From positions 1-64,000 of the forward strand of contig NZ_QGHD01000008.1 in NCBI RefSeq assembly GCF_003148885.1: 64,000 bases of DNA, given 5' to 3'. The DNA comes from Hallerella porci (GTDB lineage: Bacteria > Fibrobacterota > Fibrobacteria > Fibrobacterales > Fibrobacteraceae). Shown in pieces: positions 25,054 to 33,138 of this stretch; position 1 is the first letter of the stretch, and each line of letters starts with the position of its first letter. The position numbers were made by a program, and so were the translations under genes. Below the pieces are notes generated by a model. That model searched no databases. It was given only the letters and a program-made list of their open reading frames with translations, and was not told the origin of the DNA.

Positions 25054-27363
25054 ATGAACGCATTTCAAAAAATTCTTTCGCTGATTTCTCGCGTCTTCCC
25101 AGTTCCTGGGAAAAAGGTTTTCATTTGGCTCGGCATTTTCCTTTTGCCGTGTATCGCTATCTTCGTTGCAATTTATCTGTATTTTGCAAGTCTTGTGCCG
25201 ACTCTTCCTTCGCTCGAGCAACTCGAAGATATCGACCCGAAACTCGTGACAACCGTTTACGATAAAGACAGCGTTCCGGTGCACGAATTCTTTGTAGAAC
25301 GTCGCATGTGGACGCCGATTGATTCAATTCCGCAGATGGCGATGAATGCGGTGATGGCGACGGAAGACCGCGTTTTCTACAGCCATTGGGGCATGAACAT
25401 TTTGGCGATTCCGAAAGCGGTGATTCAGTCCGTGACCCGCGGCGATAAAATCCGCGGAGCTTCCACGTTAACGCAGCAACTTTCCAAGCTTCTCTTCCTC
25501 ACTCCCGAGCGCAAACTTTCGCGTAAAATCAAAGAAGCGATGACTTCGGTTCGCATTGAACAAACTTATACCAAGCGCGAAATCATGGAATTTTACATGA
25601 ACGAAGTTTACTTGGGCGGAGGCAATTACGGCTTCCAAGCGGCGAGTGATTTTTATTTCGGAAAACCTCTTGATAGTCTTTCCGTTCCGCAGTATGCAAT
25701 TCTCGCGGGCATGTTACAGCGCCCCGAAGGTTACCGCCCCGATCGCCATCCGAAACTCGCACTAGAACGTCGCAATACCGTTCTCTATGCGATGTATGAC
25801 GAAGGCTACATTTCCAAAGAAGATTACAAGCGTTACATTGAAACTCCCGTCGAAACGGTGAAGCACAAAGTCGGAAACGGCTCCGGACTTTACTACTACG
25901 AAGAAATTCGCAAATTCATGGAAAATAAATATGGTCAAAAATCCCTTTACGCAGACGGCGTGAACATTTACAGCACCATCGATCCCGAAATTCAAGCGTT
26001 CGCAGAACAAGTCGAAAAGAAGCACATTGAACGCATCCGGAAACGCATTCAGCAGCGTGCCGTTTGGAAGCTCGGACTCACAAGCAAATACAAGATGGAT
26101 AGCGATTCCATCGTCGCACACTTCGATAGCGTTTACGCTCTTTTCAAAAAAGAATACTTGGCAAAAGATACCGCATCCGATCCGTCCAAGTGGCGTTATC
26201 CCGATTCTTCGCGTTACCACGCCCCGCAGATGGCGATGATTTTAATCGAAAACGGAACGGGCGCAATCCGCGCAATGGTCGGCGGCAACGACTTTAACGA
26301 ATCCCGCTGGAACCGTGCAGTGCAATCCTTACGCCAACCGGGTTCTTCTTTTAAGCCGATTGTTTACGCGACTGCAGTCGAAGCCGGAGCCTCTCCTTGC
26401 GATTCGATTAACGACCAACCGGTAACGATTGAAGACGAAAGCGATCCGTCAAAAACATGGCGTCCCGCGAACTTTGAAAAAGAATTTGAAGGGATGATGA
26501 CTCTCCGCCGCGCCCTTTATCGTTCGATGAATTTACCCGCCGTTCTCACCGGCATTAAATACGGCCTCCCCAATGTGGTGAACTACGCCCGCAAGTTTGG
26601 CATTCGCAAAGCACCGCTACAGCCAGTCCCCAGTCTTGCGCTCGGATCCATCGGCAGCACGTTAATGGAAATGACTTCGGCGTATACCGTATTCCCGAAC
26701 GGAGGCGTCCGCATTGAACCGTATATGATCGATTCCATCGTCGATAAAGCGGGAAACGTCATCGAAAGACATAAAAGCGAAGAACGGACGGTTTTAAAAC
26801 CGGCGAGCGCATACATTATGGTCGATATGCTGAAAGATGTCAACATCCACGGAACCGCAGCCCGCGTCGGCGCCAGCGGATTCCGCCACCCGAGCGGAGG
26901 AAAAACCGGAACGACAAATAATTACGCAGACGCTTGGTACATCGGCTTTACCCGTTACTACACCCTCGGCATTTGGGTTGGGACTGATTCGCCCGCTCCG
27001 ATGGGCCCGGGACATACCGGTTCCGAAGATCCGCTCCCCGCTTGGATTGAAGTGATGAAAGAATTGCACAAGGATTTGCCGATTAAAACGTTTGCGATGG
27101 CACCCGGCGTTGTAAGCAAAAAAATGTGTAACTTTACGGGAAAAATTGCAGGTGAATTCTGCGGAACTACTTCTTACTGTCTTTATTCCGCGGGACATGT
27201 TCCTTCTGAATTCTGCGACGGCAATCATCTTTCGAATAAAAAGTCTGCAGACGATGCGACGATTTTCTCGAGCAAAAGCACCGCCGAAGGCTCGATGAAA
27301 GCGAAAACGAAAAAAGAAAAAGACGCTCCGCCCCCGAAAAAGAAAACGAGACAAATGTTCTAA
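25054..27363 (+). CDS. mrcA: Class A penicillin-binding protein (PBP1A family)
   Basis: This bifunctional enzyme polymerises and cross-links peptidoglycan in the periplasm. The 769-residue protein has an N-terminal membrane helix (FIWLGIFLLPCIAIFVAIYL). The GT51 glycosyltransferase domain (about 60-240) contains ATEDRVFYSHWG with the catalytic Glu and GASTLTQQLSKL. The transpeptidase domain (about 400-690) has SSFK (Ser nucleophile), SMN and KTGTT. The C-terminus is a Lys-rich tail (KAKTKKEKDAPPPKKKTRQMF is its last part) after a cysteine-containing segment with four Cys (MCNFTG, EFCGTTSYC, EFCDG). A terminator follows. Confidence 0.93.
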   Translation: MNAFQKILSLISRVFPVPGKKVFIWLGIFLLPCIAIFVAIYLYFASLVPTLPSLEQLEDIDPKLVTTVYDKDSVPVHEFFVERRMWTPIDSIPQMAMNAVMATEDRVFYSHWGMNILAIPKAVIQSVTRGDKIRGASTLTQQLSKLLFLTPERKLSRKIKEAMTSVRIEQTYTKREIMEFYMNEVYLGGGNYGFQAASDFYFGKPLDSLSVPQYAILAGMLQRPEGYRPDRHPKLALERRNTVLYAMYDEGYISKEDYKRYIETPVETVKHKVGNGSGLYYYEEIRKFMENKYGQKSLYADGVNIYSTIDPEIQAFAEQVEKKHIERIRKRIQQRAVWKLGLTSKYKMDSDSIVAHFDSVYALFKKEYLAKDTASDPSKWRYPDSSRYHAPQMAMILIENGTGAIRAMVGGNDFNESRWNRAVQSLRQPGSSFKPIVYATAVEAGASPCDSINDQPVTIEDESDPSKTWRPANFEKEFEGMMTLRRALYRSMNLPAVLTGIKYGLPNVVNYARKFGIRKAPLQPVPSLALGSIGSTLMEMTSAYTVFPNGGVRIEPYMIDSIVDKAGNVIERHKSEERTVLKPASAYIMVDMLKDVNIHGTAARVGASGFRHPSGGKTGTTNNYADAWYIGFTRYYTLGIWVGTDSPAPMGPGHTGSEDPLPAWIEVMKELHKDLPIKTFAMAPGVVSKKMCNFTGKIAGEFCGTTSYCLYSAGHVPSEFCDGNHLSNKKSADDATIFSSKSTAEGSMKAKTKKEKDAPPPKKKTRQMF

Positions 27364-27371
27364 TTGAAATT

Positions 27372-27394
27372 AAAGGCGCCAGAGGCGCCTTTTT
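27372..27394 (+). terminator. Terminator of the PBP gene
   Basis: AAAGGCGCC-AGA-GGCGCCTTT is a 9-bp stem followed by two more T residues, nine bases after the stop codon. Confidence 0.85.
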
Positions 27395-28034
27395 CATTAG
27401 GAATGAAGAATGAGTGCGCACCGCTTCGCGGGGTTTTGAGAACTTAGAGCTGAGAACTTAGAGCTTAGAAATACAAGTTCTAAGATCTTGCGTTACCGCG
27501 CGACAAAGTCGCGCCATGATGACATTTCTAACTCCTCATTGCCCATTTCTCATTTTCTCTCATGCAATTCTGCGAGAAGCCATTTAACACGTCAAATTCG
27601 TCCACACAATTCTGCAAGATGCCGTTTTACTCACCAAATGCGTCCATTCACTTTTGCGAGATGCTGTTTTACCCACCAAATGTGTCCATTCACTTTTGCA
27701 AGATGCCGTTTTACCCACCAAATGTGTCCATTCACTTTTGCAAGATGCTGTTTTACCCACCAAATGAGCCCATTCACTTTTGCAAGATGCTGTTTTGCCC
27801 ACCAAATGTGTCCATTCACTTTTGCAAGATGCTGTTTTGCCCGCCAAATGCGTCCATGCATTTGGCAAGGTGACATTTTACCCACCAAATGCGTCCTTGC
27901 ACTTTTACGGTTCCCCCTAACCACTAGCCACTAACAACTAATCACGACTCCCCTTTCGCGCCTTTTCCCCCGCGCAGCTTTGCCACACGCTATCTACATT
28001 TCTAATTTCTCATTCCTAATTTCTAATTTTTTTC
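27395..28034. other. Non-coding intergenic locus A
   Basis: About 640 bp without a credible gene. It starts with near-repeats GAACTTAGAGCT, an AGTTCTAAGATCT stretch and a GCGCGAC-AAA-GTCGCGC hairpin (27498-27514). It then holds the 42-bp array, and ends in T-rich text with repeated ATTTCTAATTTCTCATTCC-type motifs just before the rlmN promoter. Similar motifs recur at locus B (44909-45555). Confidence 0.6.
27562..27915. repeat. 42-bp tandem repeat array A (about 8 copies)
   Basis: Copies recur every 42 bases; the TGC anchor is at 27571, 27613, 27655, 27697, 27739, 27781 and 27823, with a degenerate last copy after 27860. Central units are nearly identical (GCAAGATGCTGTTTTACCCA, then CCAAATGTGTCCATTCACTT). 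The first unit is different and is shared with array B: 27577-27604 is identical to 44984-45011. Because 42 is a multiple of three and the unit lacks stops, several frames on both strands are open, but none has a ribosome site. I treat it as non-coding. Confidence 0.92.
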
Positions 28035-28042
28035 TATTTTTG
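28035..28042 (+). promoter_or_regulatory. rlmN promoter -7 element
   Basis: TATTTTTG ends seven bases before GTG 28050 and there is no ribosome-binding site, so a leaderless mRNA is predicted. Confidence 0.5.
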
Positions 28043-28049
28043 CTTTTCG

Positions 28050-29144
28050 GTGACAAATTATAAAGATATCAAATCTCTGACTGTGGACGAGCTCAAAGAA
28101 TGGCTTTCTGCCAACTGTGAGAAGACGTACCGCGCGGATCAAATCGAAAATTGGCTCTTTTGCGGTCAAGTTTCGAGTTATGACCAGATGAAAAATATTC
28201 CGCAGCAAACGCGGGATAAATTATCAAAAGCTTTTGCGATTCGCTCACTTTCCGAAGTGCAGCACCTCGTTTCTGTCGATGGAACCGTCAAATGGCTTTT
28301 CAAAACCCCCGATGAAAAATTCATCGAAACCGTTCTCATTCCGACGAATGGACGGTTCTCGGTTTGCGTTTCGACGCAAATCGGATGCGCACAAAATTGC
28401 GCCTTTTGCCGCACCGCAAAAATGGGATTCATCCGCAATCTCGAAGCCGGCGAAATTCTCGAAGAAATCATCCGGGTCAACGAATATCTCAAAGAAACCG
28501 GCGAAATTGACGCCGATGGAAAACCCGCCCAAGTCACGAATATCATCTTCATGGGAATGGGCGAACCGCTCAATAATTTGGAAAATGTGCACCGCACTTG
28601 TTGCACTCTCCACAACCAAAAATTATTTAATCTCGGCCGTAAAAAAATGACCGTAAGCACGAGTGGCGTCGTTCCGAAAATCAAAGAACTCGTCGATAGA
28701 AACACGCCTTGCTGCCTCGCGGTTAGCCTCAACAGCACAAACAATGAACGTCGCAGTTCTGTAATGCCCGTCAATAAAGTTTGGCCGATTGAAAAACTTT
28801 TAGAAGCGACGGACGAATATACCCGCCGCACCGACAATTACGTCACCTTTGAATTTGTTTTGATGAAAGGCGTCACGTGCACCGATGAAGCCGCCAAAGA
28901 ACTGATCAAAATCTGCGCCCCGCGCCGCTGCAAAGTCAATGCGATTGTCCTCAATCAAATGGACGATCCCAACTTGGAAGCGCCAACACAAGAAGAAGTG
29001 GACCATTTCCTCGAGAAAGTTCGTGCCGCCGAAATTCAAATCACTATCCGCAACCCGCGGGGACGCGATATTCTCGCAGCCTGCGGTCAGCTCGCTTACA
29101 AAAAACAACAGAAGGTAGTCAATGCTCACACAGAATCTCTCTGA
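28050..29144 (+). CDS. rlmN: Dual-specificity RNA m2A methyltransferase RlmN
   Basis: RlmN is a radical-SAM enzyme that methylates C2 of A2503 in 23S rRNA and A37 in some tRNAs. Its 364-residue length is typical. The iron-sulfur cysteines are Cys113, Cys117 and Cys120 (CAQNCAFC). GMGEPLNN, STSGVVP and AVSLNS are family motifs, and the C-terminal Cys in AACGQLA is the methyl-carrying residue. The start is GTG 28050, directly after a promoter-like element; no upstream ATG exists in frame. The 3' end overlaps the next gene by 23 bases. Confidence 0.95.
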   Translation: MTNYKDIKSLTVDELKEWLSANCEKTYRADQIENWLFCGQVSSYDQMKNIPQQTRDKLSKAFAIRSLSEVQHLVSVDGTVKWLFKTPDEKFIETVLIPTNGRFSVCVSTQIGCAQNCAFCRTAKMGFIRNLEAGEILEEIIRVNEYLKETGEIDADGKPAQVTNIIFMGMGEPLNNLENVHRTCCTLHNQKLFNLGRKKMTVSTSGVVPKIKELVDRNTPCCLAVSLNSTNNERRSSVMPVNKVWPIEKLLEATDEYTRRTDNYVTFEFVLMKGVTCTDEAAKELIKICAPRRCKVNAIVLNQMDDPNLEAPTQEEVDHFLEKVRAAEIQITIRNPRGRDILAACGQLAYKKQQKVVNAHTESL

Positions 29145-29745
29145 ATTCTGGGAAAATCTCTACACGGAACACAAAGATTATTGGAATTTGAAGAAAGCGA
29201 CTCCCGCTCTCTTAGATTTTTTCAACCATCCTAGTTGCCCGAAAACGGGAAATGTTCTTGTACCCGGTGCTGGATTCGGCTACGATGCAGAAGCTTGGGC
29301 AATGCGCGGACACGATGTGCTCGCCGTTGACTTTGCGCCAACTGCCGTCGATGAATTGGATCGTATTTCTCGAAAGCATGAGAATTTCAAATCGTTGGAT
29401 TTGGATCTTTTTGAACTGAGTCCGAAAGACCCGAAAAAAGGCGGCTTGCAATTTGACATTATTTATGACTATTGCACATTTACCGCAATTCATCCGGGAC
29501 GCCGCGACGAATGCTTTGAAGTGTGGCACAAAATGTTAAAAGACGACGGCGTTGTCATCGCATTCTTCTACCCATTCTTGAATGCAAATACTCTCCAAGG
29601 TCCTCCGCATCCGACTTCCGAAGGCGAGCTGATGGCGCGTCTCGGCGGCATCTTTGATGTGGCAGAACGCATCGCCGTAAACGACAGTGTTCCTTCTCGC
29701 AAAGGCAAGGAAGAAATCTGGCTTTTGAAGAAGGCTGCAGAATAA
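29122..29745 (+). CDS. Thiopurine S-methyltransferase-like SAM methyltransferase
   Basis: A 207-residue class I methyltransferase of the TPMT family. FWENLYTEHKDYWNLKKATP at the N-terminus, SAM motif I VLVPGAGFGYDAEAWAMRGH, and VLAVDFAPTAVDEL with the acidic SAM-binding Asp are clear. YDYCTFTAIHPGRRDE matches the substrate loop of this family. Bacterial members methylate thiols, halides, selenium or tellurium compounds; the substrate here is unknown. It overlaps rlmN by 23 bases, so translation is likely coupled. A terminator follows. Confidence 0.85.
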   Translation: MLTQNLSEFWENLYTEHKDYWNLKKATPALLDFFNHPSCPKTGNVLVPGAGFGYDAEAWAMRGHDVLAVDFAPTAVDELDRISRKHENFKSLDLDLFELSPKDPKKGGLQFDIIYDYCTFTAIHPGRRDECFEVWHKMLKDDGVVIAFFYPFLNANTLQGPPHPTSEGELMARLGGIFDVAERIAVNDSVPSRKGKEEIWLLKKAAE

Positions 29746-29760
29746 AATAATTCTATTTTT

Positions 29761-29786
29761 AAGGTCACCCCTTGCGGGGTGACTTA
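29761..29786 (+). terminator. Terminator between the TPMT-like gene and ychJ
   Basis: GTCACCCC-TTGC-GGGGTGAC (29764-29783) is an 8-bp GC-rich stem followed by a short T-containing tail. Confidence 0.7.
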
Positions 29787-29816
29787 TCGTGTTTTAAAAC
29801 AACAAGGATTTTGATT

Positions 29817-30317
29817 ATGGCAGACGAAGAACTTTGCCCGTGCGGCTCCGGAAAGAAATATTCCGAATGCTGCGAACCGATTATCAAAGGCACTACTCTT
29901 GCGCCGACTCCAGAAGCGTTGATGCGTTCTCGCTACACCGCCTACGCCAAGCATGAAGTCAAGTGGCTCAAGGATTCTCTCGAACCGTCTCAGCAAACCG
30001 ACTACGATGAAAAGAGCGTCGAAGAATGGAGCAAGCGTTCGCAGTGGATGGGCTTTAAGATTCTCCAGACCAAAACCGAAGAAGACAAGAATATCGGTTG
30101 GGTGGAATTTATTTGCAAATACAAGCAAGGAAATCTCGCCCGCGAACATCACGAACTTTCGGAATTCCACAAAGTCAAAGGCGCGTGGCTCTTCTACGAT
30201 GGACGTGCGGTAAAGCCGACAACCGTTCACAACACAACGCCGACAATCGGCCGTAACGATCCGTGTCCGTGCGGTTCGGGTCTCAAATACAAAAAGTGCT
30301 GCGGCAAGGATAAATAA
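29817..30317 (+). CDS. ychJ: YchJ-family protein with two SEC-C zinc motifs
   Basis: A 166-residue UPF0225/YchJ protein. SEC-C motifs stand at both ends: [15 protein letters not shown] near the N-terminus and [17 protein letters not shown] at the C-terminus. The central NTF2-like domain contains [17 protein letters not shown] and YDGRAV. The role is unknown; the zinc motifs resemble the SecA tail that binds SecB. The start is ATG 29817, with AAGGA nine bases upstream. An earlier in-frame codon at 29772 lies inside the terminator hairpin and is rejected. Confidence 0.9.
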   Translation: MADEELCPCGSGKKYSECCEPIIKGTTLAPTPEALMRSRYTAYAKHEVKWLKDSLEPSQQTDYDEKSVEEWSKRSQWMGFKILQTKTEEDKNIGWVEFICKYKQGNLAREHHELSEFHKVKGAWLFYDGRAVKPTTVHNTTPTIGRNDPCPCGSGLKYKKCCGKDK

Positions 30318-30320
30318 AAA

Positions 30321-31292
30321 ATGTTCAAAATTTTCGTCGATGGCGAAGCAGGAACCACAGGGCTCCAGATCAATGAACGTCTTGCGAAACGCGATGACGT
30401 AGAAATTCTCCATATCGATCCGGAACTGCGCAAAGATGCAGCGGAACGTGCGAAACTCATTAACGCATCCGATGTTACATTTCTTTGTCTTCCCGATGCC
30501 GCTTCCAAAGAAAGCGCGCTTCTCTGCACAAACCCAAAGACGAAAATTATTGACGCTTCTACAGCGCACAGAACCAATCCGAATTGGGCTTACGGACTTC
30601 CGGAACTTTCTCCGGAATTTCGTCAGAAAATTCAAACCGGTACGCGCATTGCAAATCCCGGCTGTCACGCTTCGGGATTTATCTTGGGCGTTTATCCGTT
30701 AATCGCTGCAGGTCTTCTCAAAAAATCGGCGGACTTAGCGACTTATAGTTTGACCGGATATTCGGGCGGTGGCAAAAAAATGATCGCCACTTACGAAGCC
30801 GAAGGCGCACAAATTTCGCATCCCGGCGAATCTCCGCGACTTTTTGCTCCGCGTCCATACGCCCTCGGACATCATCACAAGCATTTACCCGAAATGCAAC
30901 TGATTTGCGGTCTCACCAAATCGCCCATTTTTAATCCGGTCGTCGGACCTTTCTACAAAGGCATGGCGGTTTCCACGGCGATTTTCCAAAGTTCGCTTTC
31001 GAAAAGTGCAACGGCTGCAGATATTCAAAATATTCTCGCGGAACATTACGCGGGCTCCCGCTTTGTCAAAGTGCTTCCCTACGAAGAAGAACCCACTTTG
31101 GATGCGGGCTCACTCAACCCGACGGAATGCAATGGAACGAATGAAGCGCACGTTTATGTGTTCGGCAAAGGCGAATCCATTCAAGTCTCCGTCATTATCG
31201 ACAATCTGGGGAAAGGCGCTTCGGGCGCTGCGATTCAAAATATGAACATCGCACTCGGAATCGACGAAGGATCTGGTCTTTCATGTTTTTAG
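30321..31292 (+). CDS. argC: N-acetyl-gamma-glutamyl-phosphate reductase, type 2
   Basis: ArgC reduces N-acetylglutamyl phosphate to the semialdehyde with NADPH in arginine synthesis. The 323-residue size and FVDGEAGTTGLQI start fit the short type 2 form. NPGCHASGF contains the catalytic cysteine, and GYSGGGKKMI and LGHHHKHLPEM are conserved. It is separated from ychJ by 3 bases and overlaps obgE by 10, so it heads or joins the ychJ-argC-obgE-HU-smpB-amidase transcript. No other arg genes are in the window. Confidence 0.94.
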   Translation: MFKIFVDGEAGTTGLQINERLAKRDDVEILHIDPELRKDAAERAKLINASDVTFLCLPDAASKESALLCTNPKTKIIDASTAHRTNPNWAYGLPELSPEFRQKIQTGTRIANPGCHASGFILGVYPLIAAGLLKKSADLATYSLTGYSGGGKKMIATYEAEGAQISHPGESPRLFAPRPYALGHHHKHLPEMQLICGLTKSPIFNPVVGPFYKGMAVSTAIFQSSLSKSATAADIQNILAEHYAGSRFVKVLPYEEEPTLDAGSLNPTECNGTNEAHVYVFGKGESIQVSVIIDNLGKGASGAAIQNMNIALGIDEGSGLSCF

Positions 31293-32278
31293 ACGAAAAA
31301 ACGATCGAAGTTCGCTCGGGCAAAGGCGGCAACGGCTTAAGCAGTTTCCGTCGTGAAAAATTCGTACCGCTCGGCGGTCCGGACGGAGGCGATGGCGGTC
31401 GCGGAGGTAGCGTAATTCTGCGAGCAAACGAACAGTACACCACTTTGCTTGATATGGGAAATCTTCACGTTTACAAAGCTCAAAACGGTGAAGATGGCGG
31501 TCCTTCGCGCAGCACAGGAAAATCGGCGAAAGATTTAATCGTCGATGTTCCGTGCGGAACTCTCGTCAAAGATTCCGAAGGGCATATTCTCGCCGACTTA
31601 ACCGAACCCAATCAGCGTTGGGTGGCCGCGAAAGGTGGTCGAGGCGGACTCGGAAACGTCCACTTTGTAACTCCCGCATTGCAAGGCCCCGAAAAAGCGA
31701 CGCAAGGTCAACGCGGAGAACGCCGCAAACTTTTCTTAGAGCTCAAACTCGTCGCCGATGTCGGACTTGTCGGTTTCCCAAACGCGGGCAAGTCTTCTCT
31801 CGTAAATAAAATTTCGAGCGGACGCCCCAAAGTCGGCGATTATCCGTTCACCACTCTCGAACCGGTCTTAGGCATTGTCGCAGAAAATTCCCGCAGTTTT
31901 GTCGTCGCAGACATTCCGGGTTTGATCGAAGGCGCAAGCGAAGGCAAAGGCCTCGGACACGAATTTTTAAAACACATTGAACGCACTTATGCGCTTCTTT
32001 TTGTCATCGATGCCTTTGACGAAAACGCTTGGAAAAATTTCCAAACTCTGCGGAAAGAATTGAAAAAATTCCACCCGAAGCTCGTCGAAAAGCCTTACAC
32101 GATTGCGCTCAACAAAGCGGACTTGGGAATTGAAAAAGCCGAAAAAATTTTCAAATCAAAAAAAGAAAATTTCGTTTCGACTTCGGCCGTTACCGGCGAA
32201 GGCGTCAAAGAATTAAATAAAATTCTTTCGAACCTCGTCCCCGATAAGCGCAAAAAAGCAGTCGGTTGGGGAAAGTAA
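31283..32278 (+). CDS. obgE: GTPase Obg
   Basis: Obg is an essential ribosome-associated GTPase linking ribosome assembly and stress. The 331-residue protein has the glycine-rich Obg domain (about 1-158, SGKGGNGLSSFRREKFVPLG) and the G domain with GFPNAGKSS (G1), DIPG (G3), NKAD (G4) and SAV (G5). No long C-terminal extension is present. It overlaps argC by 10 bases and ends one base before the HU gene. Confidence 0.96.
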   Translation: MFLDEKTIEVRSGKGGNGLSSFRREKFVPLGGPDGGDGGRGGSVILRANEQYTTLLDMGNLHVYKAQNGEDGGPSRSTGKSAKDLIVDVPCGTLVKDSEGHILADLTEPNQRWVAAKGGRGGLGNVHFVTPALQGPEKATQGQRGERRKLFLELKLVADVGLVGFPNAGKSSLVNKISSGRPKVGDYPFTTLEPVLGIVAENSRSFVVADIPGLIEGASEGKGLGHEFLKHIERTYALLFVIDAFDENAWKNFQTLRKELKKFHPKLVEKPYTIALNKADLGIEKAEKIFKSKKENFVSTSAVTGEGVKELNKILSNLVPDKRKKAVGWGK

Positions 32279-32279
32279 A

Positions 32280-32666
32280 ATGGCAAATTCCGGAAACAAT
32301 CTCACGAAAAAAGATCTCGTGGAGGAAATCGCCTCCCGCGCCGGCTTGACTCAAGTCGACACAAAAATCATCGTGGAAAATTTTCTGGCCGCCATTTCAC
32401 AAGCGCTAATCGAAGGCAAAAATATTGAAATTCGCGGATTCGGACGTTTCAAATTACGCATGCGCGGCGCCCGCAAAGCACGCAATCCGCGGACGGGCGA
32501 ACCTGTCAATATCGACGCTCAAATTCGCCCCGTTTTTGAAGCGAGCAAAGAATTGAGTAAACTGTTCGATTCGAAATCTGCCGATGCAAAATTCATCGAA
32601 AAAATTGAAAGCGATGATTCCTTCGACGACGATTCCAACAGAAGCGAAGACGAATATGGCCGATAA
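32280..32666 (+). CDS. HU/IHF-family DNA-binding protein with acidic tail
   Basis: A 128-residue histone-like protein. The HU/IHF fold spans about 8-98: LTKKDLVEEIASRAGLTQVD, then GFGRFKLRMRGARKARNPRT and GEPVNI for the DNA-binding arm. The C-terminal ~30 residues form an unusual acidic tail (KIESDDSFDDDSNRSEDEYG). Such tails may tune DNA binding. The last 11 bases overlap the smpB start. Confidence 0.88.
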   Translation: MANSGNNLTKKDLVEEIASRAGLTQVDTKIIVENFLAAISQALIEGKNIEIRGFGRFKLRMRGARKARNPRTGEPVNIDAQIRPVFEASKELSKLFDSKSADAKFIEKIESDDSFDDDSNRSEDEYGR

Positions 32667-33138
32667 AAAAGACATTGCAAAAACGCCGACCATTACAAAC
32701 CGCAAAGCGCAACATCTCTACTTTGTAGAAAGCCGTTTTGAAGTGGGCATTATGCTCGTCGGTTCCGAAATCAAATCCATCCGCGCAGGGAAATGCACTT
32801 TTAGCGATGCTTGGGTCGAAGTTTCGCGGGACAAAAATGAGCTCTGGCTCGTCGGCGCGCATATCGACGAATATTTTTTTGCAAAACGTTTTGGGCACGA
32901 ACCGCAGCGCAAGCGCAAACTTCTCGCCCACATTTCTGAAATTCAAAAAATGCGGAAAGCGACCGAAATCAAAGGGCTCACGCTGATTCCGCTCAAATTG
33001 TATTTTAAAAATCGCTACGCCAAACTTGAAATAGGATTATGCCGAGGCAAAGATCAAAGAGACAAGCGGGCCGATATCATCGCCCGAGACGAAAAACTCG
33101 CGATTGCAAGAATTGTCAAAGCCGGCGGTCGGCGCTAA
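32656..33138 (+). CDS. smpB: SsrA-binding protein SmpB
   Basis: SmpB escorts tmRNA to stalled ribosomes for trans-translation. The 160-residue product has TITNRKAQHLYFVESRFEVG, LVGSEIKSIRAGK, GAHIDEYF, the HEPQRKRKLLAH segment and a basic tail (GKDQRDKRADIIARDEKLAI). The start ATG 32656 lies inside the 3' end of the HU gene; the frame open from 32584 would be out of family. The tmRNA gene itself is not in the window. Confidence 0.95.
   Translation: MADKKDIAKTPTITNRKAQHLYFVESRFEVGIMLVGSEIKSIRAGKCTFSDAWVEVSRDKNELWLVGAHIDEYFFAKRFGHEPQRKRKLLAHISEIQKMRKATEIKGLTLIPLKLYFKNRYAKLEIGLCRGKDQRDKRADIIARDEKLAIARIVKAGGRR

Noticed and set aside
27488-27934. Long open frames through repeat array A on both strands
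   Set aside because: They exist because the 42-bp unit is a multiple of three and lacks stops. Several frames are open at once, no ribosome site or signal is present, and unit differences are not biased to third positions.
29784-30668. 294-residue minus-strand frame
   Set aside because: It lies antisense to ychJ and argC, both strongly supported; its composition is the mirror of their codon bias.
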